Source: JBDSZL01 sp039925145
GTDB lineage: Bacteria > Acidobacteriota > Vicinamibacteria > Vicinamibacterales > SCN-69-37
NCBI GenBank assembly: GCA_039925145.1
Contig: JBDSZL010000009.1
Location: 1 to 47,369, forward strand
Direction of reading: 5' to 3'
DNA: 47,369 nucleotides
The translations under genes and the position numbers were made by a program. The notes below the pieces were generated by a model. That model saw only the letters and a list, made by a program, of their open reading frames with translations, did no database searches and was not told the DNA's origin. Below are positions 10,544 through 18,237 of this stretch, one piece after another. Numbering within the stretch: position 1 is the stretch's first letter; every line of letters begins with the position of its first letter.

Positions 10544-11212
10544 ATGCTCCCGTCGCAGACGGTCGAGAACTATCTCAAGACCATTTTTCTGGCGCAGGCC
10601 GCTGACTCCGAGGCGCTCGTCCCCATGGGGCAGCTCGCATCCTCGCTCGGGGTCGTGCCCGGAACGGCCACAACGATGGTCAAGACGCTGTCGGAGTCTG
10701 GGCTCGTGCGCTACGAACCCTACATGGGAGTGCGCCTGACACAGGCGGGCGAACGTCTGGCCAGTCTCGTGCTGCGGCGGCATCGGCTCGTCGAGTTGTT
10801 CCTCGTCAAAGTGGTGGGCATGAGCTGGGCCGAAGTCCACGAGGAGGCCGAACGGCTCGAGCATGCCGTGTCGGAGCGTCTCATCGAACGGATGGACGCG
10901 ATGCTCGGCCGCCCATCCGTCGATCCGCATGGCGATCCGATTCCGACCGCAGAAGGCACGATCGCCCGTCCAAACCACATGGAGCTGGCCGCAGCCCCCA
11001 TCGGGATGATGCTCACGGTGCAACGGGTCGTCGACCAGGACGCCGCCTTTCTTCGCTTCGTCGAACAGCGGCAGCTCATGCCGGGCAGCGAGATCACCAT
11101 CGAGGCGCGCGATGTGGCGGCTGATTCTCTACAGATCCGGTCTGCCTCCGGCGCGTCGACCGCCGTCGGCTTGCGCGCGGCGTCGAAGCTGCTCGTCAGC
11201 CAAACCCGCTAA
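10544..11212 (+). CDS. DtxR/MntR-family metal-dependent regulator
   Basis: This 222-aa regulator has an N-terminal winged helix (about 1-70, TVENYLKTIFLAQ, GQLASSLGVVPGTATTMVKTL), a dimerisation/metal-binding region (about 75-145, with LRRHRLVELFL, EAERLEHAVS and DPHGDPIP, all family hallmarks) and a C-terminal SH3-like FeoA domain (about 150-222). It lies directly upstream of an Nramp manganese transporter, so MntR-like manganese control is the likeliest role; an iron-responsive IdeR-like role is possible. It is divergent from ubiE, with 52 bases between starts. The frame extends upstream without a credible ribosome site. Confidence 0.9.
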   Translation: MLPSQTVENYLKTIFLAQAADSEALVPMGQLASSLGVVPGTATTMVKTLSESGLVRYEPYMGVRLTQAGERLASLVLRRHRLVELFLVKVVGMSWAEVHEEAERLEHAVSERLIERMDAMLGRPSVDPHGDPIPTAEGTIARPNHMELAAAPIGMMLTVQRVVDQDAAFLRFVEQRQLMPGSEITIEARDVAADSLQIRSASGASTAVGLRAASKLLVSQTR

Positions 11213-11259
11213 AACTATTGAAGAACCCGCTTGCGGATCTCCTGGCGGCCCTGCTACTC

Positions 11260-11290
11260 TTTGACTCGTCAAAATTTTAGTTTCTATTTG
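11260..11290 (+). promoter_or_regulatory. Predicted mntH promoter with overlapping palindrome
   Basis: TTGACT (11261-11266) is followed after 17-18 bases by CTATTT/TATTTG as a weak -10. The -35 box lies inside a perfect inverted repeat, TTTGAC-TC-GTCAAA (11260-11273), followed by AAAATTTT. The AT-rich stretch stands out from the GC-rich surroundings. It lies between the DtxR/MntR-like regulator gene and the transporter it probably controls. Promoter and operator are inferred by eye. Confidence 0.5.
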
Positions 11291-11312
11291 GCAAACATAA
11301 CGTCAGGACCCA

Positions 11313-12707
11313 ATGCTCGAGCCCCCTCAATCCCCGCCGACTTCCCGCCAGGCAGAAGCTGACGCGCCTGGCAGTTGGCGACGGAAACGCACCGGCGCCA
11401 GTCTGCCGGAGGTACACGGCAGCATCCTCGTGCCGAAGAGCCTCGGCTTCTGGCGCAAGATGTTGGCGTTTTCCGGTCCCGGCTACCTCGTTGCTGTCGG
11501 CTACATGGACCCAGGGAACTGGGCGACGGACCTGGCTGGGGGGTCCCAGTTCGGCTACACGTTGCTGAGCGTCATCCTCCTTTCGAATTTGATGGCGATC
11601 CTGCTCCAGGCACTCTGCGCGAAGCTCGGCATTGTGACCGGCCGGGATCTCGCGCAGGCCTGTCACGACCATTACTCGGCGCCGGTTTCCTTTTCCCTCT
11701 GGGTCTTATGTGAGGTCGCCATCTGCGCCTGCGACCTCGCCGAAGTCATCGGCTCGGCTATCGCGTTGAATCTGCTGTTCGGACTGCCGCTCATCTGGGG
11801 CGTGTGCCTCACGGCGCTCGACGTGCTCGCCGTGATGTATCTGCAGAACAAGGGGTTCCGCTACATCGAAGCGCTGGTGATTACCCTGATTCTCACCATC
11901 GGCGGCTGCTTCTTCGCCGAGATCATCTTCTCGCGACCGGACCTCCGGGCGGTGGCCGGTGGCTTTCTGCCGACGTTCGAGATTGTGACCAACCCGCGGA
12001 TGCTGTACGTGGCCATCGGGATCCTCGGTGCCACGGTGATGCCCCACAATCTCTACTTACATTCCTCCATCGTGCAGACGCGCAAGTACGAGGACACCGC
12101 TTCGGGAAAAGCAGAAGCGATCAAATTCGCCACCATCGACTCGACGGTGGCTCTGATGTTTGCGCTCTTCATCAACGGCGCCATCCTGGTCGTGTCGGCC
12201 GCGACGTTCTACGGCAAGGGCCAGGAAGTCGGCGAGATCCAGGAAGCGTACAAGATGCTCTCGCCGATGCTGGGCGTGTCAGTGGCGAGCACGCTGTTTG
12301 CGCTCGCCCTGCTCGCCTCCGGGCAGAACTCGACCCTCACCGGCACGCTGGCCGGGCAGATCGTGATGGAGGGGTTTCTCCAGATCCGCCTCCGCCCCTG
12401 GCTCCGTCGACTCATCACACGCGCCATCGCCATCATCCCGGCCGTTATCGTCACGGCCATCTACGGCGAGAGCGGCACCGCGAGGCTGCTCGTACTCAGT
12501 CAGGTTATCCTCAGCCTGCAACTCTCGTTTGCCGTGGTGCCGCTGGTGCTCTTCACCGGCGACAAGAAGAAGATGGGCCAGTTCGTCAATCCCTCGTGGG
12601 TGAAGGTGCTCGCGTGGACGACGGCGGGGCTCATCGTGGCGCTGAACGTCAAGTATCTGTTCGACTACTTTGGCGTCTCTGGGTGGCTTGCGGCACTGAC
12701 TGGCTGA
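11313..12707 (+). CDS. mntH: Nramp-family divalent metal (Mn2+/Fe2+) transporter
   Basis: This 464-aa, roughly 11-helix inner-membrane proton-coupled transporter has the metal-site motifs DPGNW (66-70) and MPHNLYLHSS (from 243). About 45 N-terminal residues are polar and precede the first helix. The regulator gene upstream and the palindrome in front point to metal-dependent control. Mn2+ is the likely physiological substrate from context; Fe2+ cannot be excluded. The universal stress protein gene begins eight bases after the stop. In some bacteria these two are fused into one Nramp-USP polypeptide; here they are separate but adjacent. Confidence 0.95.
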   Translation: MLEPPQSPPTSRQAEADAPGSWRRKRTGASLPEVHGSILVPKSLGFWRKMLAFSGPGYLVAVGYMDPGNWATDLAGGSQFGYTLLSVILLSNLMAILLQALCAKLGIVTGRDLAQACHDHYSAPVSFSLWVLCEVAICACDLAEVIGSAIALNLLFGLPLIWGVCLTALDVLAVMYLQNKGFRYIEALVITLILTIGGCFFAEIIFSRPDLRAVAGGFLPTFEIVTNPRMLYVAIGILGATVMPHNLYLHSSIVQTRKYEDTASGKAEAIKFATIDSTVALMFALFINGAILVVSAATFYGKGQEVGEIQEAYKMLSPMLGVSVASTLFALALLASGQNSTLTGTLAGQIVMEGFLQIRLRPWLRRLITRAIAIIPAVIVTAIYGESGTARLLVLSQVILSLQLSFAVVPLVLFTGDKKKMGQFVNPSWVKVLAWTTAGLIVALNVKYLFDYFGVSGWLAALTG

Positions 12708-12715
12708 AAACCGAC

Positions 12716-13144
12716 ATGTACAAGCGCATCCTCGTCGCTCTCGAGAACGGCCGCGCCGACGCGAGCCTGCTGCCGCATGTGAGCCAACTCGCGTTGCTGC
12801 TCAAGTCCGAGCTGCTGCTGATTCACGTGGCCGACGGCTGGGTGGCACGCAACTTCGAACATCTCAAGCTGGCAGAGTCGGACGAGATCAAAGCCGATCG
12901 CGAATACCTGCACGGACACGCAGCGGCGCTCCGCCAGCAGGGACTTACCGTCAACGTGCATCTGGCGCTCGGCAACCCGCCGACGGAAATTCTGAAAGCT
13001 GCCGAGCAGGAGCGGTGCGACCTGATTGCCATGACCACGCACGGGCACCGCTTCTTTGGCGATCTGATTCACGGCAGCACCATCACGGCGGTACGGCACA
13101 AGAGCGCGGTGCCCGTGCTGCTGGTACGCGCGATCGCGGTCTGA
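12716..13144 (+). CDS. Universal stress protein (UspA family)
   Basis: This 142-aa protein is a single Usp domain: MYKRILVALENG at the N-terminus, LLIHVADGW as the second strand, and DLIAMTTHGHRFFGDLIHGS leading to AVPVLLVRA. The C-terminal G-x2-G-x9-G nucleotide motif is not textbook (THGHRFFGDLIHGST), so ATP binding is uncertain. The eight-base gap behind mntH indicates co-transcription and a link to metal transport or stress. The palindrome cluster begins only four bases after its stop codon. Confidence 0.88.
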   Translation: MYKRILVALENGRADASLLPHVSQLALLLKSELLLIHVADGWVARNFEHLKLAESDEIKADREYLHGHAAALRQQGLTVNVHLALGNPPTEILKAAEQERCDLIAMTTHGHRFFGDLIHGSTITAVRHKSAVPVLLVRAIAV

Positions 13145-13147
13145 CAG

Positions 13148-13278
13148 GAGACCGGGTCTCGCAGCGTAGGAGACCGGGTCTCGGTCGCGCTTCAGGCCCA
13201 TAGGAGACCGGGTCTCGCGCTCGCATCAGGCCCATAGGAGACCGGGTCTCGGTCGCGCTTCAGCCGAGACCCGGTCTC
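13148..13278. repeat. Cluster of five 13-bp palindromes (GAGACCGGGTCTC)
   Basis: Five copies of a 6-1-6 inverted repeat occur at 13148-13160, 13170-13182, 13204-13216, 13238-13250 and 13266-13278; the last is in reverse-complement orientation, with the central base flipped. Copies 2-4 are spaced exactly 34 bases apart by similar spacers (GGTCGCGCTTCAGGCCCATA and a variant), so the unit is a 34-bp near-tandem repeat. The array fills the whole intergenic space between the usp stop and the convergent queD stop. Each copy could form a hairpin; multiple transcription termination or a REP-like role is inferred. Confidence 0.9.
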
Positions 13279-13689
13279 TTATGTCTGTCTGTACTCCGCA
13301 AACGAGGACGGCGTTTCCCACACGCGCACCGCCACAACGGGCAGGCCCATGTGGACGGACATGTCGAAAATCAGTTTACAAATGCGCTCGACGGTCGGGT
13401 TGCTGTCGATCTTGAACACGGGCTCGCCTAGCTTCTCGAGCGGCTCGACGAGTGGGTCGTCGTGGCGGAGAATCATCTTGTGATCGAGCTCGCGGTCGAT
13501 CCATCCCTTCACCAGCAGCTTGATCTCGGAGAAGTCCACGACCATGTTCCGGCTGTCGAGCTGGTCGGTCCTCACGTCCACCTCGGCGACCGCATTGTGG
13601 CCGTGCGGATGCTTGCAGATGCCGTCGTAATCGAGGAGCCGATGTCCGTAGCAGAACTCGATGCGCTTGGTGACGAGATACATGTCCAC
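13279..13689 (-). CDS. queD: 6-carboxytetrahydropterin synthase QueD family
   Basis: This 136-aa enzyme is predicted to convert dihydroneopterin triphosphate to 6-carboxy-tetrahydropterin in 7-deazaguanine (queuosine) synthesis. Zinc ligands appear at His16 (CYGHRLLDYDG) and in KHPHGHN (His29, His31). The catalytic Cys25 and the late Glu in VWETPSSF are also present. Two ATGs (13689, 13683) are possible starts. It is divergent from queC with about 20 bases between start codons, and its stop directly abuts the palindrome at 13266-13278. A different pterin synthase specificity cannot be excluded. Confidence 0.88.
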   Translation of the reverse strand: MDMYLVTKRIEFCYGHRLLDYDGICKHPHGHNAVAEVDVRTDQLDSRNMVVDFSEIKLLVKGWIDRELDHKMILRHDDPLVEPLEKLGEPVFKIDSNPTVERICKLIFDMSVHMGLPVVAVRVWETPSSFAEYRQT

Positions 13690-13709
13690 ACTGTAACCTA
13701 CGCGCGACG

Positions 13710-14384
13710 ATGATCGGCTCGGCAGTGCTCCTCTCTGGCGGCCTCGACAGCGCGGTGCTGCTGGCCCTCCAGTTGCGCGACGCCGGCCCGGTGCTCCCCA
13801 TCCACATCCGCACCGGATTTGCCTGGGAAGACGCCGAGGCGCGGGTCATCGACGAGCTGCTTGCCGTTGCGCCCTACGCCGGACGCACGCTAGCCGCCAG
13901 CACACTCAGGCTCGACATGCGCGACGTGTTTCCCGCGACTCACTGGGCCGTGACAGGCGAGGCGCCGGCATACGAGACACCCGACGAAGACGTCTACATC
14001 GAGGGGCGCAACATCACGCTGATTGCCAAGGCGGCCGTCGTCTGTGCGCGGCTCCACATTCCGCGTCTCGTGCTCGGCCCACTTGCCGGCAATCCCTTCC
14101 CTGACGCGCGTCCCGAGTTCTTCGAGACGATGGCTCGTGCGATGTCGCTCGGTCTCGATCACGAGCTCGTGATTGCAGCGCCGTTGTCCACGATGCACAA
14201 GGATGCGGTGATCCGACTCGGTCTCGAGCTCGGCGTGCCTCTCGAGCGCACCCTGTCCTGTATGAGCCCGCTCGGCCTGCAGCATTGCGGACGCTGCAGC
14301 AAGTGCCGGGAACGTCACGACGCGTTCGACGCCGCGCACGTGCCAGACCCGACGTTCTACGTGGGCATCGAGCGGCAGCTATGA
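13710..14384 (+). CDS. queC: 7-cyano-7-deazaguanine synthase QueC
   Basis: This 224-aa PP-loop ATPase converts 7-carboxy-7-deazaguanine to preQ0. The SGGLDS loop is at residues 9-14. The C-terminal zinc motif is CMSPLGLQHCGRCSKC, and EGRNITLIAKAAV is the usual internal block. It pairs with queD across a very short divergent promoter region. The other pathway genes (queE, queF, folE) are not in the window. Its last six bases overlap the end of the convergent PIN-like gene. Confidence 0.92.
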   Translation: MIGSAVLLSGGLDSAVLLALQLRDAGPVLPIHIRTGFAWEDAEARVIDELLAVAPYAGRTLAASTLRLDMRDVFPATHWAVTGEAPAYETPDEDVYIEGRNITLIAKAAVVCARLHIPRLVLGPLAGNPFPDARPEFFETMARAMSLGLDHELVIAAPLSTMHKDAVIRLGLELGVPLERTLSCMSPLGLQHCGRCSKCRERHDAFDAAHVPDPTFYVGIERQL

Positions 14385-14804
14385 CGACTGAAACAGCCGT
14401 TCGGGAGTCAGCGTGAGCTTCCGGCCTTTCAAGGGCAGCTCGGCGGCGTCTGGCGCTCGAAAGAGCGTGCGGTCGACGTGTTTGAGAAGGCGCAGCAGTA
14501 TGCGTTCGTCGGGCGCCGAGCAGATGATGACTCCGGCGCTCACGGCCGGTGGAAACCGCCGGTCGTCGCAGAAGTCGCGGTCGAGCGTGATCAACGTTCG
14601 GCCCAGGTCGGATGCACGGTGAAAATGCTCGCGATCGGGTGCGCGTCTGACGTCTGCATCCTCGAGGACGAACAGCACGTCCCAGCCGAGGTCGTGCCGC
14701 ATGGCAGCCACCAGACCGGCCGGCATGTTCGCGTCGACGTAGACACGCGGCGCCGCGACCAGCTGCCGCGCCAATCCCTGGAGTTCAGAGGCCAGCGTTC
14801 CCAT
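14379..14804 (-). CDS. DUF5615-like PIN-domain protein
   Basis: This 141-aa soluble protein resembles the Mut7-C/DUF5615 branch of PIN nucleases: YVDANMPAGLVAAMR near the N-terminus (Asp24) and LITLDRDFCDD (Asp75, 77, 80). The acidic residues could form a PIN active site, but nuclease activity is inferred. Such proteins are sometimes toxins of toxin-antitoxin pairs. No small antitoxin gene is visible beside it, so that role is not supported here. It converges on queC with a six-base overlap. Confidence 0.7.
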   Translation of the reverse strand: MGTLASELQGLARQLVAAPRVYVDANMPAGLVAAMRHDLGWDVLFVLEDADVRRAPDREHFHRASDLGRTLITLDRDFCDDRRFPPAVSAGVIICSAPDERILLRLLKHVDRTLFRAPDAAELPLKGRKLTLTPERLFQSS

Positions 14805-14875
14805 CAGCTCTACACGTCCCTGTGGCCGCCGCAGCGACCGCGGTGTGATTCAGCGGCGCTCGTCTTGTCGAGACG

Positions 14876-16075
14876 CTAGCGCCGCGGCAGACCGGCTTTC
14901 GGGTCGGGCTTCGTCTTCGCGCTCTTCGCGCTCTTCGCCGGTCGGGCCTTGGCGGGCGCCCGCTTGGCGTGCGCAGCCTTGCCCTGCCGCCGAAGCTCGG
15001 CCACGAGCGCCACGCGCTTGTGGAAGAGTTCCTTCCGCGGACGCGTGCTATGCCTGCTGCCCACCGCGTACTCGCAGAACAGCGGGAACGCGATTGTCGA
15101 ATCGCAGTACGCGACAACCGTGTCGGGCAGCACACCGGGATTCACTTTGCCCCAGCTCACGGCCTCCGACGGAGTCGCGCCGGAGAGGCCGCCCCACACC
15201 ACCTGGTCGGTCGTGATCTGGATGAAGAACTCGTTGCCGCCTTTCGGGATCCCGTAGACCTCCCACAGCGTGGGTTGCCCCTGCAGGTAGAAGTTCTTCG
15301 GAGAACCACCGCCGAGTATCACGCAGCCATTCTTCTTGCCCGCGAGGATCACCGCGCACACCTCGTTGACGTCGAGGTTCGGGTCGATCATGAGGCCGCT
15401 GTCGTTCATGAGCTCGTGCCAGGCCACGTTCATCCCGATCGAGCTGTCTCCCGGCGACGAGGTGTACACCGGCACCCCCAGCTTGGCGGCGCGTGCCACG
15501 ACCGAGTACTCCTCGCAGCCCGGCCGCGTGGCCATCAGATCCTGTCCGAGCCGGTAGTGGAACTCGGACGTGGAGACCGGACCGTGCATGCCAGAACGCA
15601 CGAGGAACTCGCGGATGTACGCATCGGTCTCGAGCAGGACCTTCGCTGGAAACAGCACGTCGTAGATCCGGATCACGCCGGCGGCATAGAGCGCACGATC
15701 GTCGAGAAAGGGCGAGCCCCGGTGCAGCGTGAAATTCAGGGCATAGTGCAGATCGTGGTACAGGTTTGCGCCCGTGCTGATCAGGAAGTCGACGAGCCCG
15801 CGCTCCATCAACTCGTTGACACACCCGCCCAGACCGGCAGGCGTCATCGCCCCGGCAACGGTCAGCCCGATCGTCGTGTCGTTCTTCGGGTCGAGCATCT
15901 TGTCCGAGAAGATGCGGCACGCCTCCGACAAACGGCCGGCGTTGAACGCCTGGAATCCGTTCTCGATCAGATTACGAATGGCGGGATCACCGGTCGGACG
16001 GTAATAGGCGATGGGTCGACCGGACAGGAACTGGCGAGGGCCGCGGGCCTGCGACCCGGGAGCGCGATGAGGCAC
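14876..16075 (-). CDS. Deoxyhypusine synthase-family protein
   Basis: This 399-aa protein of the deoxyhypusine/homospermidine synthase fold is an NAD-dependent, spermidine-type transferase family. It has an N-terminal block AFNAGRLSEACRIF, a TVAGAMTPAGLGGCVNELM helix, STGANLYHDLHYAL, HELMNDSGLMIDPNLD and GGGSPKNFYLQGQP. The last contains Lys260, matching the lysine that forms the enzyme intermediate in eukaryotic enzymes. Bacteria have no hypusinated eIF5A, so bacterial members probably make homospermidine or modify an unknown partner. The C-terminal 35 residues are rich in Lys/Ala/Pro (KRAPAKARPAKSAKSAK), an unusual tail. The start is GTG and uncertain. Confidence 0.85.
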   Translation of the reverse strand: MPHRAPGSQARGPRQFLSGRPIAYYRPTGDPAIRNLIENGFQAFNAGRLSEACRIFSDKMLDPKNDTTIGLTVAGAMTPAGLGGCVNELMERGLVDFLISTGANLYHDLHYALNFTLHRGSPFLDDRALYAAGVIRIYDVLFPAKVLLETDAYIREFLVRSGMHGPVSTSEFHYRLGQDLMATRPGCEEYSVVARAAKLGVPVYTSSPGDSSIGMNVAWHELMNDSGLMIDPNLDVNEVCAVILAGKKNGCVILGGGSPKNFYLQGQPTLWEVYGIPKGGNEFFIQITTDQVVWGGLSGATPSEAVSWGKVNPGVLPDTVVAYCDSTIAFPLFCEYAVGSRHSTRPRKELFHKRVALVAELRRQGKAAHAKRAPAKARPAKSAKSAKTKPDPKAGLPRR

Positions 16076-16098
16076 GAAATCAGCTTACCATTCATCCC

Positions 16099-16539
16099 AT
16101 GGACACCTCCGATCCCATCTATACCTCGAGCGTCGCCGGTCTTCCGGTGTGGCTATGGTGGGGATTGGCCGCGGTCGCGGCGATTCTCGTGCTGGTCGCG
16201 CTGATGCTGAAACGCAAGAGCCGGCGGCTCCCAGGCCCACACGTCTTTCAGGCGAGCCGATGGAGCCGGGGGAACCGGCTGTTACCCGCGCAGGTCGCCA
16301 TCACGCCCGAAAGCATCACGCTCTATCAGCCGCAATGGATTGGCAAACTCGAGGAATCCATCCACATCTCGCACGTCGCCTCGATCAAGATCGACACGAA
16401 CATGATTTTCTCGGACGTCTTCATCGAAACGACAGGCGGCCGCAATCCCATTGTGTGTCACGGCCACACGAAGGGCGACGCCGTGAAGATGAAGCAGGTG
16501 ATCGAGCAGTTCCAGTCGACGCACTATCGGCCCGCGTAG
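16099..16539 (+). CDS. Small membrane-anchored protein with PH-like domain (hypothetical)
   Basis: This 146-aa protein has a single N-terminal transmembrane helix (about 15-37, VWLWWGLAAVAAILVLVAL), a basic stop-transfer stretch KRKSRR, and a soluble beta-rich domain (about 60-135) with LLPAQVAITPESITLYQP and ISHVASIKIDTN. These resemble bacterial PH-like domains. Function is unknown. It lies alone on the plus strand between two leftward genes. Its ATG follows 23 bases after the divergent start of the deoxyhypusine-synthase-like gene. Confidence 0.75.
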   Translation: MDTSDPIYTSSVAGLPVWLWWGLAAVAAILVLVALMLKRKSRRLPGPHVFQASRWSRGNRLLPAQVAITPESITLYQPQWIGKLEESIHISHVASIKIDTNMIFSDVFIETTGGRNPIVCHGHTKGDAVKMKQVIEQFQSTHYRPA

Positions 16540-16575
16540 ACGCGCCTGGGCTGGCCGTCGGCGGTCGTACCTCGG

Positions 16576-17352
16576 TCAGATTCCCATGGCGTGATAGCCG
16601 CCATCGACCATCAGGACTTCACCGGTCACCGCCCGGCCGGCGGGTCCGAGCAGGAACACCGCGGCGTCGGCAACCTCGGATGCGTCAACTGTCCGCCGCA
16701 GTGGAGCACGTTCACGGTACTTCTCGAGGATTCCTGAAAACCCGGCGATGCCCGACGCAGCCAGCGTCTTGATCGGCCCGGCTGAAATGGCGTTGACGCG
16801 GATGTTCTTCGGACCGAGATCCGACGCGAGGTACCGCACAGAAGCCTCGAGCGCGGCTTTGGCGACTCCCATCACGTTGTAGTTCGGAAAGACGCGGTTA
16901 GCGCCGAGATAGGAGAGTGTGAGGATGCTGCCGCCCGCTTTCTCCATCAGCGGCGCGGCGCGGCGCGAGAGCGCCACCAGCGAATAGGCGCTGATGTCGA
17001 GCGCCTTGAGGAACCCTTCGCGCGACGTCTCGACAAACGGACGTTCCAGATCGACACGATCCGCGAATGCGACGCCGTGCACCAGAAAATCAAGCCGGTC
17101 GTACCGCCGTTCGATCTCGGCAAACAACGCATCCATTTGCGGCTCGTCGGCGACATCGCACGGCAGCAGGAGCGGATTGGTCAGCGCGACGGCAAGGTCG
17201 CGCACGTTCTCCGCCAGCCGTTCACTCTGATGTGTGAGCACGAGGGTGGCGCCCGCCTCTCCCGTCGCGCGGGCGATCGCCCAGGAGATGGATCGCTTGT
17301 TGGCCACACCAACTACGAGGCCGACCTTGTCGGCAAACACGGGAGCGGTCAT
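16576..17352 (-). CDS. fabI: Enoyl-[acyl-carrier-protein] reductase FabI
   Basis: This 258-aa NADH-dependent enzyme catalyses the last reduction in each cycle of type II fatty acid synthesis. The N-terminal GVANKRSISWAIA nucleotide motif is diagnostic of FabI. Tyr148, Tyr158 and Lys165 match E. coli Tyr146, Tyr156 and Lys163. The start ATG has GAGGT eight bases upstream, overlapping the stop region of the preceding gene, so the two are likely co-transcribed and coupled. It is the presumed target of triclosan-type inhibitors in this organism. Confidence 0.95.
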   Translation of the reverse strand: MTAPVFADKVGLVVGVANKRSISWAIARATGEAGATLVLTHQSERLAENVRDLAVALTNPLLLPCDVADEPQMDALFAEIERRYDRLDFLVHGVAFADRVDLERPFVETSREGFLKALDISAYSLVALSRRAAPLMEKAGGSILTLSYLGANRVFPNYNVMGVAKAALEASVRYLASDLGPKNIRVNAISAGPIKTLAASGIAGFSGILEKYRERAPLRRTVDASEVADAAVFLLGPAGRAVTGEVLMVDGGYHAMGI

Positions 17353-17362
17353 GTGGCAGACC

Positions 17363-18055
17363 TCAGCGCGGGCGGCGATTTCGGCCCCGGGGCGGGCCGC
17401 CGGACTGGCCAGGACGTCCGCCGCCGCGGCCCTGTCCCTGGCCGGGAGCATTTCCGTTCCCATTGCCATTGCCATTGCCGTTCCCGCCGCCGCCGCCGTG
17501 ATTCTGACCGCGACCGCGGAAGGGGCCGCCCGCCACATTGCCCTCGCGGCCCTGCCCGAAGCGGAACGCGCGTCCACCGCGGGCGGAAGGACGCTGGTGC
17601 ATCGTGAACTCCGGGATGGGCCGCGGAGGAGGCAGTTCGCCTTCGATTTTCGGAAGGGTTGCGCGAATCAGTTGGCGGTGCGCCAGCCACCCGTCTGCGT
17701 GCGCGGGCTGCGGCTCGTCGCCGTTCGACTCGGCGTCGGGCGAGACGGCTGACGCATCAGGCGCCGCTGCGCGGGCAGGCTCGTCTGGCTCGGCGAGCGT
17801 CACCGGCCGGGGCGGAACGAGCTGTCCGCCGGTGACGTCTGCCAGCACTTCCTCGAAGAGAGTGGCCGGAGCGTCGGACTTGCGCTTCCTGGGCTCCTTG
17901 CCGTGCTTGTACACGTGCTCGGCGTCGCAGGTCGTGCACCGGGTCTGTCGAATCGCGTCTTCAACGAGGGCCACGACCGCATGGTTGGTGATGCGTCGTT
18001 CACGCGGACAGTAGTCGTCCACTATGTCGCCGAGACGCAGCAGGGGCTGCTCCAT
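17363..18055 (-). CDS. Hypothetical protein with CxxC motif and Gly/Asn/Arg-rich tail
   Basis: I do not recognise this 230-aa protein. The N-terminal 60 residues carry Cys16 (DDYCPRERR) and a CTTC pair (40/43) followed by HVYKHGKEPRKRKSD, suggesting a small zinc-binding unit. A Pro/Ala/Glu-rich linker follows (about 60-150). The last 60 residues are low complexity (FRGRGQNHGGGGG, a GNGN run, then an RG-rich end), like RNA-binding RGG tails. The DNA at about 17454-17496 holds hexamer repeats (CCATTG/CCGTTC/CCGCCG) that could slip. It lies 10 bases upstream of fabI. RNA binding is inference only. Confidence 0.72.
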   Translation of the reverse strand: MEQPLLRLGDIVDDYCPRERRITNHAVVALVEDAIRQTRCTTCDAEHVYKHGKEPRKRKSDAPATLFEEVLADVTGGQLVPPRPVTLAEPDEPARAAAPDASAVSPDAESNGDEPQPAHADGWLAHRQLIRATLPKIEGELPPPRPIPEFTMHQRPSARGGRAFRFGQGREGNVAGGPFRGRGQNHGGGGGNGNGNGNGNGNAPGQGQGRGGGRPGQSGGPPRGRNRRPR

Positions 18056-18237
18056 TCAATTCTCCCGAGGGGACTTCAATTCCGGTTCTCGCGACGCGCC
18101 AGCGCCCAGCATCGGCTAAGCTCTTACACTTTCGAACGCGCGCATGTCGGGGGGTCAGACTTCACCCCGAGACGGAAGGAAGTGCGATCTTGCAGGTCAC
18201 GTGAGGATAACAGGAAAAACCCCGGGACAACAAGAAT

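Noticed and set aside
8522..11023. One long minus-strand frame of about 830 codons covering the SIMPL gene and continuing across ubiE and the mntR-like gene.
   Set aside because: Only the last 236 codons look like a protein; the upstream part is Arg/Gly/His-rich shadow of ubiE. A Shine-Dalgarno sequence and signal peptide fix the start at 9232.
13148..13278. Repeat array considered as a CRISPR array.
   Set aside because: The repeat is only 13 bp, the spacers are near-identical to each other, the last copy is inverted, and no cas genes are present.
14379..14804. PIN-like protein as a toxin of a toxin-antitoxin system.
   Set aside because: No small antitoxin-like gene lies next to it. The neighbour is queC in convergent orientation.
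17234..17752. Plus-strand Ala-rich frame opposite the Gly/Asn-rich protein and fabI start.
   Set aside because: It is the complement of low-complexity DNA; the opposite strand has the FabI start with ribosome site and the CxxC head.
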